Below, piece after piece: positions 1 to 16,311 of a stretch of 64,000 nt of DNA; positions within the stretch are counted from its first letter, which is position 1, and every line of letters begins with the position of its first letter. Made by a program: the position numbers and the translations under genes. This DNA comes from Amoebidium appalachense (taxonomy: Eukaryota; Ichthyosporea): NCBI GenBank assembly GCA_963693365.1, contig CAVNZM010000007.1, positions 4,464,001 through 4,528,000 on the forward strand. The letters are read 5' to 3'. Below the pieces are notes generated by a model. That model did not search any database. It had not been told where the DNA came from and saw only the letters and a list, made by a program, of their open reading frames with translations.

Positions 1-300
1 GAACACGTGACATACTCATGAACCCCATACTATGGAGGCTGGATGGGGAACACGTGTTAGACTCGTGATCCCCAGTGGCAATATTAACAGGCAAAATGCC
101 CATAGACGGCTGGGTGGGGAACACGTTATACACTCATGACCCCTTGGAGCTAGACTGGGTGTTGGAATATGAATATTGGATGTTGGAATATTGGCCCACG
201 GACTCCGGGAACATGTTGACATGTTGACATGATCCCCATGGGAGACTGGGTCTGAGGCATGACCCTTGTTAGACTCTAGCTGGGGAACATGTGTCACTGC
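1..300. repeat. Degenerate short tandem repeat
   Basis: The block contains several diverged units built on 'ggctggrtggggaacacgtg' followed by 'ttagactcgtgatcccca' and its variants (near 45, 113, 205 and 270). Each unit carries a CACGTG-like core. No coding sense is visible. It lies upstream of the MINDY gene and could be promoter-proximal, but the spacing is irregular and the function is unknown. Between 300 and 695 an open frame continues upstream of the chosen MINDY start, without recognisable domains. Confidence 0.5.
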
Positions 301-695
301 CTCGATGAGGGCACCACGTTTCTGCGTGCCGTAGCAACCTCCTTGCCGATATCTGGAGGCCTTGCAACTTACCTGAGTTGCCTCCCTGCTCTGTCACAAG
401 TTCCACGCTTGCGGACATGCGATTGGCGCACCGAGCATCAGCCCTGTTTGCGCAATCCCTCTCTTGGTGCGCTTGCCTGGTGTACCGGTACTCTGGACTG
501 CCAGCAAAGTTTCTGGCAAGGCTCTCTGGAAGAGACAATATACCGAGGAGGCCTTGGTGTGAACTGAGTCCATGCGCTTGTATCGTGTGCATTACGCGTG
601 CGATTTGGGGCAGCCAGGCACATACGCAGAACACACACACAAGCCGCTTGTCAGTTTGTCTCACACCAGCAGCCAACACCCCTGTGGATGGCAGC

Positions 696-4282
<3,587 letters not shown>

Positions 4283-4355
4283 GCACCTGGGGCCAGCCCC
4301 GGCATGTGTAATGGATGAAATGCAGCCCGGTCCAGCCGGTGCAGTGCAAGTGCAC

Positions 4356-7268
4356 TTAGGCCGGTGGCCGCCAGCCTGGCGGGGGCATGGGCGGCATTCC
4401 TGGTCGCAGCAACCCTGCACCCAACCAACGCCGTCAGACGCCATACCCCCCCCCCCCCCCCCCCCCCCCTCCCCCCCCACCGTGCACACGGCATGGCACC
4501 CACCTGGCGGCAGCATGCCTGGGGGCAGGGGCATGGCCGGTGCGGCATGGGGCGCCATGCCAAGCAGGCCGGCAGCACCGGGCATGGCGGGGAAGCCCCC
4601 CACAGCCACCGTGATGGGCGTCAGCGCAGGCACGGGCGGTGGAATATAAAATCCTGCAGGGGGGATGGGTCAGGCCCACACTGCTAGCCATTGGGGTGTG
4701 TCTGTGGCATGCATGCACGTGCCTGGTGTACGTGTGTGTGTGGCATGCATGCACGTGCCTGGTGTACGTGTGCCACGGTGCAAGTGGCTGCATGCGCCTG
4801 GGCGGGTAACAGTGTGCCCGTGTGTGTGTGTCTTTAAAGGCCTATATGAATACTCTATTCCTACTTGTGTGTGTGCCTATGTAGCATGATATGTCACATG
4901 GGTGTTTGCATGTGTGAGCAAGTACGTGCTTGCAAAAACTGCATGTGTCTGTGTGGGTGGGCGCATGTGCATGCCAGGGTGACTTCACTTGTATATGCTT
5001 GTGTATGGACATATGTACTTGGTGCTTGTGCGCGTGTTTTTCTATGCTCCCGTGTGCGTGTGTCTTAAGGTTTGCACATGCCTGTACATTTGTGTTTGTG
5101 TGTTCGCAAGTACATGTGTATTTGTGTTTGTATGTTTGCATGTGCATATGCATATGTATTGGTATGCTCGCGTGAGCATGTGTGTTAGGTGTTCAGGTCT
5201 ACTTGTGGATTTGTATGGCCGAACATGCGTTGATGTGTTGTGCATGATCTCTGTGGGTGGGGGATGCATGAATCTGATCTTGTGCATGTTTATGGACGTA
5301 ACTGCAGACCTCTGCCATTCCCCTCAGTGTGTGTGTGTGCACTCGTAACGTGTGCACTTAAAGTGGGTAGGTTTTGCCCTGTGTCTAGACAATTTGTGGC
5401 CGAGGCCGTGTTTCTGCATATGATGGTGCGTGTCTTTGTGCTTCTCATGCGGGTGTGCCACCTGGTCACGTGTGCACACGTGTGTTTTGTGTTTTTGTGC
5501 GTCCCTCATGTGGCCTGTCCATTGGTGGTGGTGATGGGCGGATATTTTCTTTTTCTGGGGGTGTTGGGGGGCGGGTGGGGCGTGTGTGTGTGTGTGTGGG
5601 GGGGGAAAGCTGGATGTGTGTAGATTTGTGTGTGCTTCGGGATTTGTGGTGGTGGTGGTGGTTTGGTGGCATGCAAAGCTGTGTGTAGCTCTTTTTGTGT
5701 GCTTGAGAGAGAGAGAGAGAGAGGGAGAGAGAGAGTGTGTGTGTGGTTGTGTGTGTGCGCACGCGTGCGCATGTGCGCGCGCGTGTGCGCACATGCGCAC
5801 GCGTGCGCGTGTGCATGCGTGCGTGTGTGATTGCCTGGCATGTGCCTGTGTGTGGTTGTGTGCGTCTGCTTGTGTGGGGCTGTGTGCACATGCCTGTGTG
5901 GGCTGTGTTCATATGCCTGTATGTGTCCTCCATGTAATGTGTGTGGTAGAGTGCATATGCATGCCTGTATGCTGTGTGTAAGTGTGTGGCCAGGCGCATA
6001 CCCACGTGTGTGGTTGTACCGTGCGTGTGTGCATGTGTGACACTGCGGTGTGTGTGGCAGTGTGTGTGTATACATATGTGCGTGCACATATGTGGCTGTG
6101 CCGGGTGTGTGGCAGCGTGTATGCGTGTGCATACGTGCGTGCATATGTGTGTGACTGTGCCATGTGTGGCAGCGTGTATTTGTATGCATGTGTGTGTGCA
6201 TATGTGTGACTGTGCCGTACGTGTGACAGCATGCAATTCATGTACATATGTGTGCCTGTACCGTGTGTGTGGCAACGTGTATGTGTGTACATATGTGCGT
6301 GCATATGTGCGGCTGAGCCGTGTGTGTGGCAGTGTGTATGTGTGTGCACCTGTGTGGCTGTGCCGTGTGTGTGGGAATGTATATGTGTGTGCACATGTGT
6401 GGCTGTGCCGTGTGTGTGGCAATGTGTATGTGTGTGCATGTGTGGCTGTGCCGTGTGTGGCAGTGTGTACGTGTGTGCACGTGTGGCTGCACCGTGTGTG
6501 TGTCAGTGTGCATGTGTGCGCATGTGTGTGTGTATATGTATGTGCATATGTGTGGCTGTGCTGTGTGTGTGTCAGCGTGTATGTGTGCGCATACGTGTGC
6601 ATGTACGTGTGCGCATATGTGTGTGCATATTTTTGGCTGTGTGTGGACTGCAGCATACCCTGGGCGGCCAGGCTCTCCTGGTGGTCCTCGACCCACTTCT
6701 GGTAGTAGGCCCGCACGTTGTCGCGGTGCTTGCGCCCTTGGTTGTGTGTCTTGCGCACAGACGCCTGCCACCCCCCCTCTCAGCCCCCCACCCCCTATCA
6801 GACCAGCAGGCAAGGGGCAGGCACCTACCGAGTCGTGTGTGAGGTAGGCGTCACAGTAGTCGCAGTAGTATCTGAGCCACAAGTCAGCATCGCACACACA
6901 GGTACAGAAAACCAACCACTTGCACGTGTACACAGGTGACCATGCATGGACAAACACACGTGTGAAAAAAAAACAAACTCATAAAGAGATGTACGTCTAC
7001 CTTCACGCACACACACACACGCAGGGACATAAACGGCACCTGAAAGCGTTACACTCTAACTGACACACGCTGACACTGGTGAGCAAGAATGTGCTCAGAC
7101 ACAGGCCTGCACACACCACAAAACACAAGCACCCACGCATGCACACACCACATGCCCACCAAACTACCCTCTCGCCCTCCTACATACCCACGACGTTTTC
7201 AGCACAAGCACACGCGCACTCCGCCAACACGCACACTCACACCCTTCTCCCTGTACACACCTCGGCAT
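4356..7268 (-). CDS. SNRPC: U1 snRNP protein C (U1-C), 5 exons
   Basis: U1-C sits in the U1 snRNP and stabilises pairing of U1 snRNA with the 5' splice site. Exons on the minus strand: 7268-7261, 6871-6829, 6764-6659, 4653-4504, 4414-4356; sum 366 nt, 121 residues, frame kept at every junction. The product begins MPRYYCDYCDAYLTHDS and continues ASVRKTHNQGRKHRDNV, the conserved U1-C C2H2 zinc finger (two Cys in YCDYC, His in RKTH and RKH), then the RAYYQKW helix. The tail is Met/Pro/Gly-rich (PGMPPMPPPGW), as in animal U1-C. Exon 1 has only eight coding bases (ATGCCGAG); I chose it because it completes the Arg codon and gives the family N-terminus. Intron 3 is about 2.0 kb of TG-rich repeat. 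The gene is shorter than human U1-C (159 residues), mainly in the Pro-rich tail. It converges on MINDY with 73 bp between stops. Confidence 0.93.
4690..6650 (-). repeat. TG-rich degenerate repeats filling U1-C intron 3
   Basis: The 2.0-kb intron (6658-4654) is almost entirely alternating purine-pyrimidine sequence. From about 6000 to 6640 it is a diverged tandem repeat of roughly 45 bp, with the plus-strand core 'gtggctgtgccgtgtgtgtg'. A GA microsatellite lies at 5704-5735, followed by a GCGC/GTGC-rich stretch (5755-5825) suited to Z-DNA. No exon is visible inside. Confidence 0.8.
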
Positions 7269-7907
7269 GGTTGCGCTGTGGCCTCAGGCACCTTTGGTTA
7301 GCAAGCACTGAGGGTGGTCGCAGCACGTTGTGCTTTAAATTTAGCCTGGCACGTAAGTAAGGTTCGGGGGTCGTGCTTTCTGAAACTATGCGCGAATTTC
7401 TAGTTTTGGGGGGCGGTATATTTGCGTGGTGTGTTTGCGCTTGCCTACTGTGTAAAATCTTGCATCATACATCACAGTGATACAGCATAAATGTTGTCTT
7501 GACTGTCTGAACTTCCTGGCCTTTTAAGACAAGCGGCCCTGCTGTGACGTCATCATTGCGCGCTGTGACGTCATCTGGCATGGTAACTGACCAAAATATT
7601 GTCCAGTTTTCGCTGAATGTGTAAGGAAAAATAAGGAGCCATCTCAGTAGGTGGCAGGGGGTTGCCATGAAGATTCGCTACCCTTTGCGACCGTTATAGG
7701 TTGACTAATTAATGAGTGAATCATGAATGCCTCGATTGATGTGCTCAAGTGTCGCGCGCGGGCGTGACTGTGTGTGTGCGCGCCACCGTGTGAGGGTGCA
7801 CACACGGGGTGGCTGGGGGCCATCACAGCCAGCACGGCCACAGCACAAGCACAGGCCAAGCCAGAGTCTGCCTGCAAGTGCAGCCCCTCCTTTTGGCTGA
7901 CTAAGTA

Positions 7908-7941
<34 letters not shown>

Positions 7942-8261
7942 ATGTGAACGGTGACAGAGGGGGGCGGGGGGTTGGGGGTTGCTAGGGTGTATCTGCAGAT
8001 GCAAAGTTTCAGGGCCCGGGGGTCATCCACAGCAGACCATGGCTTGCACAGTCACACACATGCAAAGCTAGGCGCACACACTGACGTGGAATGGGGCCAC
8101 ACGAGGCCCAGTGTCTTCTGGCCGTGTGGTGGCGCTGCAGGGCCAGCCCGCAAGCAATGGTGGGCTGGTGGTCCACATTTATATAAAAGGATGGTGGGCT
8201 AGTACATCATGGGCTAAAGGGGCAGGCTGGTGCCTCGCATCTTAGGCTACACTGCCAGGCC
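7269..8261. other. Intergenic region: U1-C promoter side and VARS 3' side
   Basis: No gene is visible. The first ~350 bp (7269-7620) lie upstream of the U1-C start and contain two CRE palindromes. A (TG)n tract lies at 7911-7940. Near 8150-8220, 'atggtgggctggt' recurs about three times, just downstream of the valyl-tRNA synthetase stop. No AATAAA is evident on the minus strand there. Confidence 0.5.
7545..7573. promoter_or_regulatory. Tandem CRE palindromes upstream of U1-C
   Basis: Two perfect TGACGTCA octamers at 7545-7552 and 7566-7573 are embedded in a repeated 'gctgtgacgtcatc' and spaced 21 bp, two helical turns. TGACGTCA is the established CREB/ATF-type bZIP site. The pair lies about 280-320 bp upstream of the U1-C start codon. 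Function here is inferred. Confidence 0.55.
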
Positions 8262-11200
8262 TCACTTCATGGACTCGTAGACGTTGATGGCGTCCTGCAG
8301 ACTGGCTAGCTCGCCCTCCAGCGCCTTGGCCTTCTCGTCGTTCTGCAGGCGCACCTGCTCGGGCACCTTGTCGCTGTAGCCCTGCACGGCCATGGCCTGC
8401 TGCAGCTTGGCCAGCTGCCCCGCCACCTCCCCCTGCCGCTTGACGGCCTTGCCCAGCTCCTTCTCCGCATCCACAAGCCCCTGCACACACACCCTCAGCA
8501 CCAACCCCCCCTCCCCCCCCCCCCCCCCCCCCCCCACATGCCCCTGGCTGCACACCTTGACCACCACGTAGACGTCGCAGCGGTCCCCCACGGGAGCAAT
8601 TGCAGCACCGATGTCTGCACTGGGCTTGTCATTGAGCAGCAGGGTGCAGCTGCCCGTGGCTGCCAAGGCCTCGATCATGCCCTGGTACTTGGCTGCCGTG
8701 GCATGTGTGGCCTCGTTCTTGCAGTTGACCAGCACTGCAAAAGATAGTCAGCACATGCACACAACCCCCCCTGGCTGCATGCAGCACGCACCGTCTGGGC
8801 GGCTCTTTGGTTGCAGGTAGCGGGCGCGCACTGAGCGGATGGCCTTTGTGATGTCGTAGGCCACGGCATGCTCCTCCTCCAGCCCCACGTCCCGGTGCAG
8901 GTCCTGCAGCAGTGTCAGCAACAGGCCCAACCCGTGCCAGGCCCCGGGGCCGTGCATTGTATACCTCCTCGGGGTAGGGGGCCACCATGATGCTGGGGGG
9001 GCAGGTGGGGGTGCGGCGGGGCAGGCGCTGCCACAGCTCCTCGGTGACAAAGGGCATGATGGGGTGCAGCAGCCGCAGGCCCACGTCCAGGCACGTGTAC
9101 AGCACCTCCTGCGCAGTGGCCTTGGCCCCCTCGTCGCTGCCGGCAAACACGGGCTTGATCGACTCCTGCACAAATGGTCAGCACCGGCTAGTGGGAAGGG
9201 TGCAGGGGGAGGGGGGGGAAATGGATGTGCTGTGCTAAAGAGATAAAGAGTGCAGAGCACACAACCGCGACAGGCAACACCATGAGCACACACCAGGTAG
9301 ACGTCGCAGAAGTCGTAGAGCCAGAAGTTGTAGATGGCCTGGGTGACGGCCGGGAACGTGTAACTGGCCATGTTCTCGTTGACCCCCGCCACGGCCGCAG
9401 ACAGCCGCGACAGGATCCACCGGTCCAGCAGCGAGTGGCCCGGCCCGGCCCGCTGCTCGGCAGGCGCGGGCTGGAAGCCGGGGGGCAGGCGCATGAGGGC
9501 AAAGCGGGTGGCGTTCCACAGCTTGTTGCAGAAGTAGCGGTAGCCCACGATGCGGTTGACGTCCAGGTTTGCGTCCTTGCCGGCCATGGTGTAGGACACC
9601 AGGGCAAAGCGCAGCGCATCCGTGCCGCACTCGGGGATGCCTGCCGGGTAGTCGTCCTTCTGGCCCCGCTTGGCCTTCTCGACCTCCCTGGGGTCCAGGT
9701 TGCCCTCCAGCAGCTTGGCGTACAGGCCGTCCAGGCTGATGCCGTGGATCACGTCCATGGGGTCCACCACGTTGCCCAGGGACTTGCTCATCTTGCGCCC
9801 GTGCGCATCGCGGATCAGCGCATGCAGGTACACCTGCACACCACCACTCAGTGCCCAGCCCCCATGCGCCCCCCCGCCCCCATGGCCACACATGTGCCCC
9901 TTGCCCCACATGTTAACCCCCCCCCCCCCCCCCCCCCCACACACACACACAAGGCCACAGATGTGCTCCTTGACCCATATGTTCCCCTCCCTCCCCCCCC
10001 CCCCCTCCCTCCCCACAAGGCCACACATGTGCTTCTTGCCCCAAATCTTACCCCCCCCCCCCCTCCCTCCCCACAAAGCCACCCCGCCCCCTCCTCCCCA
10101 CAAGTCCACACACATGCCTCCCCACAAGGCCACACATGTGCTTCTTGCCCCAACATGTTACCCCCCCCCCCCCCCCTTCTCCCCACAAGGCCACACATGT
10201 GTTGCCCCAAGTGTTACCCCCCTCCCCCCTCCAAAAGGCCACACATGTACTCCTTTCCCCTTATGATACTTCCCCGGCCACACGTGCGCACCTTGCCTCA
10301 CATGTTACTTCCCCCCCACAGCCCACACCTGTGCACCTTGCCCTCCGTGGTACCCCCACCCACACGTGGCCGTTAGCGCACCTCCGTGAAGGGCAGGTCG
10401 CCCATGAGGCTCAGGCCCATCATGACCATTCTTGCCACCCAGAAGAACAGGATGTCGTGCCCCGTCTCCAGCAGCTGCCCCGGATAGAACCTGCATATGC
10501 CCCCCCGCCCTCAGCCCCTCCCCCTCCCCCCCCCCCCCCCCACAAACCCCCCTGGGCGGCAGGGCACTACCGCTTGAGGTCGTCAGTCTGCTCGGGCCAG
10601 CCAAAGATGCTGAAGGGGAACAGGCCCGACGAGAACCACGTGTCCAGCACGTCGGGGTCCTGGTGCAGCCGTATGCGCCCGGCATCGACCCCAAACTTGG
10701 CTGCTGCCTGTGCCACGGCCTGCAGCAGACTGGGTCAGTGGTGGGTGTGGGGCCAGCAGGCAGGGCCAGGGCACGCACCTCCTCCTCTGTGGGGGCCACA
10801 ATCCAGTTGGCCTGGTCGTTCTCGTCCAGGGGCTGGCCCCCCTCAATCTCCACAAAGTAGGCCGGGATGCGGTGGCCCCACCACAGTTGCCGGGAGATGC
10901 ACCAGGGCTTGATGTTCTCCAGCCTAATGCCCTGCCTCAGCACCCCTGCCCTCCTGCCACCCCCTCCGCCCCCCCCTGTGCACGCACCAGCGGTACCAGG
11001 TCTTCTCGTGCAGGCTGGGGATCAATTTGAGGCGGCCGTCCCTCACGGCCTGCACGGCTTCAGCAGCGGGCTGGGCGCAGTCCAGGAACCACTGGGGCTT
11101 GATCATGGGCTCGACAATGTCCTTGGTGCGGCTGCACACGGGCAGCACCATGGGGTTGCTGACTGACCCCCGGAACAGACCGGCCTCCTTGAGGGCCGCC

Positions 11201-11818
11201 AGCACGGCATTGCGGGCGTCAAAGCGCTTGAGGCCCTGGAAGCGCGGGCACACGTGGTTGATGGTGCCGTCATCGTTCAGGATGTTGACCACGGGCAGGC
11301 CGTGGCGCAGGCCCAGCTCGTAGTCGTTGAAGTCGTGGCCCGGCGTGATCTTGACGGCCCCCGTGCCAAAGCCCATCTCCACATAGTCGTCCTCCACAAT
11401 GGGCAGCTTCGCCCCCGTGAACGGGTGCAGCACATGGCGCCCTTGCAGGGGCTAAACCCACCCAGTCAGCACGGCCCGGCCGCACCCAGCCAGCCCATTT
11501 GGGTGCATGCCTTGTAGCGCTCATCGTTGGGGTGCACAGCCACGGCCGTGTCGCCCAGCATGGTCTCGATACGGGTCGTGGCCACCACAATCTCCTCGTC
11601 TGCATCACCCCGTCAGCACACAGGCACCATCCCCCCATCCCCCTTCTGGCTGCAATGCGCACCTGAGCCATCGACCTTGTAAGCAAAGGAGGTCAGGGTG
11701 CCGAACTCATAGAGGGTGTCGCCGTGGCCCACCACGGTCATCATGGTGGCCCCCTCCAGCTCCTTGTGCTCCACCTCCAGGTCCTGAACAAACACTCAGC
11801 ACACCCCCCAGCCCACAG

Positions 11819-11863
<45 letters not shown>

Positions 11864-14180
11864 TGCACGCACCGAGATAGCCGACTTGAGCTGTGTGCAC
11901 CAGTTGACCAGCCGTGTGCTGCGGTACACCATGCCCTTCTCGTGGAACTTGACAAATGCCGCCGTCACAGCCCGTGCCATTTTCTGCGGCCCAGTCAGGC
12001 GCCATGGCCCCGCACCCCCCACCATTTATTTGCAGGGCCACCCACCGGGTCCATGGTGAAGCAGGCCCTGTCCCAGTCCACTGACGCCCCCAGTCCCCGC
12101 AGCTGGTCGTGGATCCGGTGCCCGTACCTGCAAAACTGTCAGCACCCCCTACCTCCCCCCCCCCCCCCCCCTCCCCCTGCAGGGGCACGCACTGGTCCTT
12201 CCACTTCCAGACCTCGGCCACAAACACCTCCCTCCCAATGTCGTGCCTGGTCACACCCTTCTCCCGCCACAGCTTCTTCTCCACCACCACCTGCCCTGCC
12301 CATCAGCCCTGCCCGCCATGCCCCCCCACCCCCTCCCAGGCGCCCACCTGTGTGGCTATGCCTGCATGGTCCGTACCCGGGTTCCACAGCACCGTCTTGC
12401 CCCGCATCTGGTGCCTGTCTCCCTCTGTCAGTGCCCCCCCCCCCCCCCCCCCCTCCCCCAGGTGATGCGCACCAGCGGGCCAGGGTGTCCTCGATGGCGT
12501 TTGTCAGGGCATGGCCCAGATGCAGCGAGCCCGTGACGTTGGGTGGGGGGATGCACATCATGAAGGTGCCCTTGGGGTTGTCCTGCACGTGCTCGTTCTG
12601 CCCCCACCTGTCAGAACCCGCCCGCCACCCTGGCCCCCCGCCCCCCGGCAGGCTGCACTTTACCTTGCCCTCGGGCTTGAAGAAGCGCTCCTGCTCCCAC
12701 CAGTCGTACCAGGCGGCCTCCACATATTTGGGGTGGTAGGCGTCCGGCAGCGCCTGGCTGGTGTCTGCTTGCAACACTCAGCAACTCCTCCCCCCCCCCC
12801 CCCCCCCCCAGTGGGTTGCATTCTACCTTTGCGCTCGCCCTTGGGGGTGGTGTTGATAAAGTCCAGCTCCATGGCCTCCTTCTTCTCCTTCTTCTTCGGC
12901 TTGTCCTCCGCCCCATCCTGTGCCCCTACTCAGCACACTCCGCCCCCCCCCCCCCCCCCCCCCCCCCCCCAAACCCCCCACCCCTCCCCCCACACACATT
13001 CTCCTTCACTGGGCGGGTTGCTGCGGCCTTCTGCTTGGCCTCGAACTTTGCCAGCTTGGCCAGGCGGGCCGCCTCCTTCTTGGGGTTGCTGGTCTTCTTC
13101 TCTCCGTCATCACCCTCCGCACTGCCTGCTGCTGCCCACCGTCACACCACGGCACACACACCACATACCCACCCCCACAAAGCCGCAAACCTATCCACCC
13201 ACCCGCTCGGCCGGCATACGCACACGCACAACATTGCCTTCCGACCACACACAAGAGGATTTTGTCATCTGAACAACACCCTCACTCAGCTGCCCACCAA
13301 CACAAAAGGTCTCCATCTACCTTTGCATTAACCCAACATGCCCTCATTTCTTCACCAGCAGCAGAAGACACTCACTCAACCATCAGTGCCATAGGCCCTT
13401 AATCATACAACGTCCGCAATAGCCTTGTCCAATCCACCCACACAAAAGGTAGTCCATTCACTCACACATCGGCTCTCGCTCTTCTACTAGCACAAATATC
13501 CACACACACAACACAGGGTCCAAACATCTGAAACGGCGAGACACTAGGGCCCTCTTCAGAGGAGCACGAGGCACGACACAGTGGTGAAAGTGCTAAGCAC
13601 TGAAAGCAGCTGTCTACTCGGTATTGGCCCTACACTGCTGCGCCTACTGGACCTAGTGTGCCGAGACCAAAGACTCTGTGTTGTGCTCGTGTTTACTTGA
13701 CCAGCTGTGTAATGGTTTGTGTAAACGTGCCTATAAACACGTATGCTTGTACCATGCACGTGCTTGTGTGTGCATGCGTGCCTGCAGCGAGACAGAGAAG
13801 GAGAGAGTGGGAGAGACGGACAGAGGTGTATGTGTGTGTGTATGTGTGTGTGTGTGTGTGTGTGCACCTGTGTGCATGTGTGTTTGTATCTGTGTGCACC
13901 TTGCTGCTTCGGCTTTTCCTTCTTTGCGTCCAGATCTATGCCCGTCAGTGCCTTATAGTCGCCCTTGAGCGCCTTGAGCTTTTCTACGTGCGGTTCCAGC
14001 TGCCCCGCCCCAACAAGTGTCAGCTGCCGGCTGCCGTGTATGCAGGCAGGGCCTTGCACGCACCTTAGCCTTGTCGACCACGCCGTCGTGCTTCAACTTG
14101 CGCACCAGCTCGGCCTGGGCGGCTATCTGCGCCTCCAGGTCGCTGGCCTGCGCCTGCTGCTCCGCACTTAGGCGCTCCAT
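8262..14180 (-). CDS. VARS: Valyl-tRNA synthetase with N-terminal WHEP domain, 21 exons
   Basis: Class I enzyme that charges tRNA-Val. Exons (minus): 14180-14064, 13999-13900, 13131-12998, 12917-12827, 12767-12664, 12597-12473, 12414-12348, 12290-12193, 12127-12046, 11983-11873, 11783-11663, 11599-11511, 11451-10988, 10923-10779, 10719-10571, 10490-10382, 9833-9294, 9165-8965, 8903-8792, 8734-8556, 8480-8262: 3357 nt, 1118 residues. Seen in order: a WHEP helix-turn-helix (about residues 20-63, LVRKLK...[10 protein letters not shown]), a Lys-rich linker, HIGH signature [16 protein letters not shown]1 editing segment [53 protein letters not shown] signature [14 protein letters not shown], anticodon-binding domain, and the C-terminal coiled coil typical of ValRS. 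The intron after 11511 uses a GC donor. Introns carry G runs on the coding strand. WHEP on ValRS is unusual: animals place it on other synthetases. Confidence 0.96.
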
Positions 14181-14309
14181 GTTTGTGTGTGTCTGACTGT
14201 GTGTGTATGTGCACTGCGCATGTGTGCGCTGTTTGATCGACCTTTCGGATCAAAATCACGCATCAGCCCATGAGTCAGTCACACGTGCCCTGCGCCCAGC
14301 ACAGACGCT
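14181..14309. promoter_or_regulatory. Bidirectional promoter between VARS and RBIS-like gene
   Basis: Only 129 bp separate two divergent start codons. The gap holds 'tgcgcatgtgtgcgc', loosely like an NRF-1 site, the AP-1 heptamer TGAGTCA (about 14271-14277) and CACGTG (about 14282-14287). No TATA box is seen. A shared bidirectional promoter is inferred from the geometry. Confidence 0.5.
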
Positions 14310-15214
14310 ATGGCCAAGCACAGGAAGGACGCCCAGCCGGTAAAGGCCCCGCCCAAGCAGCCGCTGCGGAAAACGAAGGACGGGCCCGCCAAGAAGAAGC
14401 CGGCAAAGAAGAAGGTGCGTCCTGCTTGCTGGCCCGTGCCTGGCCTGGGGTGTGGCGGCTAGCTGACGGGGGATGGGTGCAGCTCAACTCACAGAAGACA
14501 CAGCTGCTGGTGGGGGCCATGGACAGCGCCTTTGTGGATGTCCAGCACGCACAGTTGACACGCGCAGAGGCGCGCCGCCAGCACGCCAGTACCAAGGCAA
14601 GGCTCGCTCACACGCACTTCCCTTTTGCACAGTGCCAAGGTCAAGCAGGTGTCACACTGCCCTGCCACATAGCAAAGACTGGTACACACACTCACACACA
14701 CACACGCATGCACACACACACACACACACACACACACGCGGGAACAAAGAACACTACCCTGCTGCACAGTGCGAAAATGCACGTTCTCATGCTTCCTCAC
14801 ATGCACACACACATTTACTTGGTCTGTCTGCAATCCACTGCTGCGAAGACACATAGGCACACCGCCCTGCTGCACAGCACCAACACACACATGAACATGC
14901 ACACGCACACACAAGCACACACGCATGCGCGTGCGCGCACACACACACACGCACACATCTCCATGCACTGCCTTGCGGCATAGTGCGAACACACTCACAC
15001 AAACACACACACACACGCAAACACACACACACACAGACATGCACACTGCCCTGCTGCACAGTGCCAGGCACTGCCTTGCTGCATAGTGCCAACACACTCG
15101 TAAACACACACATCCACACACACACACACACACACAGACATGCACACTGCCCTGCTGCACAGCGCCAGGCACTGCCTTGCTGCATAGTGCCAACACACTC
15201 GTAAACACACACAT

Positions 15215-15279
<65 letters not shown>

Positions 15280-15353
15280 TGCACACTGCCCTGCTGCACA
15301 GCGCCAGGCACTGCCTTGCTGCATAGTGCCAACACACTCGTAAACACACACAT

Positions 15354-15410
<57 letters not shown>

Positions 15411-15638
15411 CACACTGCCCTGCTGCACAGCGCCAGGCACTGCCTTGCTGCATAGTGCCAACACACTCGTAAACACACACATCCACACACACACACACAC
15501 ACAGACATGCACACTGCCCTGCTGCACAGTGCCAGGCACTGCCTTGCTGCATAGTGCCAACACACTCGTAAATACACACATCCACACATACACACACACA
15601 CACACAGACATGCACACTGCCCTGCTGCACAGTGCCAG

Positions 15639-15672
<34 letters not shown>

Positions 15673-15789
15673 ACACCCACCCACCTACCCACCCACCCAT
15701 GCGGCACAGTGCACATGCGCACGCACACACATACACACAATATACGGCTACACAGTGCCAAGGCACACACAAACACACACGCGCGCGCG

Positions 15790-15841
<52 letters not shown>

Positions 15842-15974
15842 ACCTTGATCGTTTCCCAAGGCAATTTACTTTCGAGGATTTGATGCGTACACACACACAG
15901 ACGTTGCCCTGCTGCACAGTGCCAAGGCACACACACACACATCCACACACTGCAGTGCTGCACAGTGCGTCCGT

Positions 15975-16015
<41 letters not shown>

Positions 16016-16278
16016 ACGCACACGCACGCGCACACGCAGACACACATTCACATGCACACGCACAGACACTTGCTGCATAGTGCCAAGGCACACGCAAACA
16101 CCCCCCCCCCCCCCCCCCGAGGATGGGCTCTGCTTATGACGCATACTGTGCACATGGCTGATGTTGCATACTTGAATGTTTGCCTTTGCATGTGTCCTGC
16201 ACCATGCTTCTCGTCGTGTATGCGTACTTCGTACCGTGTTCCGCATTTAAACCCCCCCCCCCCCCCCCCCCCCCCCCA

Positions 16279-16311
<33 letters not shown>

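Noticed and set aside
378-695. Upstream extension of MINDY to the Met at 378
   Set aside because: The frame is open but the sequence has no domain or compositional continuity with the rest, and it overlaps other open frames; left as uncertain 5' sequence.
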